Of a stretch of 64,000 bases of DNA, positions 63,901-64,000 are shown piece after piece (position 1 is the first letter of the stretch; each line of letters starts with the position of its first letter). Under the pieces are notes generated by a model. It searched no databases. It saw only the letters and a program-made list of their open reading frames with translations, and was not told the DNA's origin. A program made the translations under genes and the position numbers. Source of the stretch: Strix aluco (lineage: Eukaryota; Chordata; Aves; Strigiformes; Strigidae); assembly GCF_031877795.1 (NCBI RefSeq), contig NC_133932.1:38516180-38580179 (forward strand), given 5' to 3'.

Positions 63901-64000
63901 TGTTAGTGTTCCTAATGAGTTTTGTAAATAATCTTTAAAAGTAATCAAAATCTGGACCGAAGCTCTGTAAGGGGCATGGTGACCTTATGACAGACCTTGG
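57971..64000. other. AT-rich DNA after the second CpG island
   Basis: No exon recognised. It includes a T-run at about 58401-58417, an (AAAT)n-like tract at 58820-58845, a 39-bp tandem duplication at 62316-62394, and A-runs near 62895 and 63845. If the 57.48 kb exon is real, this would be its first intron. Confidence 0.45.
62316..62394 (+). repeat. 39/40-bp tandem duplication
   Basis: Two adjoining copies beginning tcttcatcttgtt and ending tagaaata, at 62316-62354 and 62355-62394, differing mainly by one-base gains. Confidence 0.9.

Overview
This is avian nuclear DNA. The supporting signs are CR1 LINE copies with the bird-type 3' tail, ERV-L-like endogenous retrovirus sequence with TGT...ACA LTRs, and no mammalian L1 or Alu. 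A Neoavian and probably songbird source is an inference from the LTR style. I found no tRNA, rRNA, CRISPR or bacterial-type gene.

The only gene I can name with certainty is TMPRSS2, a type II transmembrane serine protease, on the minus strand. I traced twelve coding-gene exons (exons 2-13) with GT-AG borders and matching codon phases from the ATG at 14986 to 2250. Together they encode 480 residues: a short cytosolic tail, one membrane anchor, an LDL-receptor class A module, an SRCR domain and a trypsin-like protease with an intact His/Asp/Ser triad. A non-coding first exon lies in a CpG island near 22.38 kb. The last few codons should be in a small terminal exon below 2250; I can offer only candidates.

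Layout: 1-2.2 kb, likely 3' part of TMPRSS2; 2.2-22.4 kb, TMPRSS2 exons and introns, with one LTR-like element at 4.1-4.9 kb and old transposon relics in intron 1; 23-33 kb, AT-rich intergenic DNA; 33.46-34.0 kb, a solo ERV-L-type LTR with perfect target duplications; 34-40 kb, intergenic DNA with nothing I recognise; 40.2-49.0 kb, one CR1 element split by two LTR insertions, the second a whole 6.5 kb ERV-L-like provirus; 49-56.4 kb, intergenic DNA with MIR-like relics; 56.45-56.88 kb, a second CR1; 57.3-58.0 kb, a second CpG island with a possible plus-strand first exon; then AT-rich DNA to the end.

I found no new multi-gene system. The points most worth following are the nested transposon record at 40-49 kb, an unbroken hydrophobic leader ORF in an otherwise broken provirus, signs that TMPRSS2 could have an alternative C-terminus from intronic polyadenylation, an upstream ORF in its leader, and the unassigned CpG-island exon at 57.48 kb.
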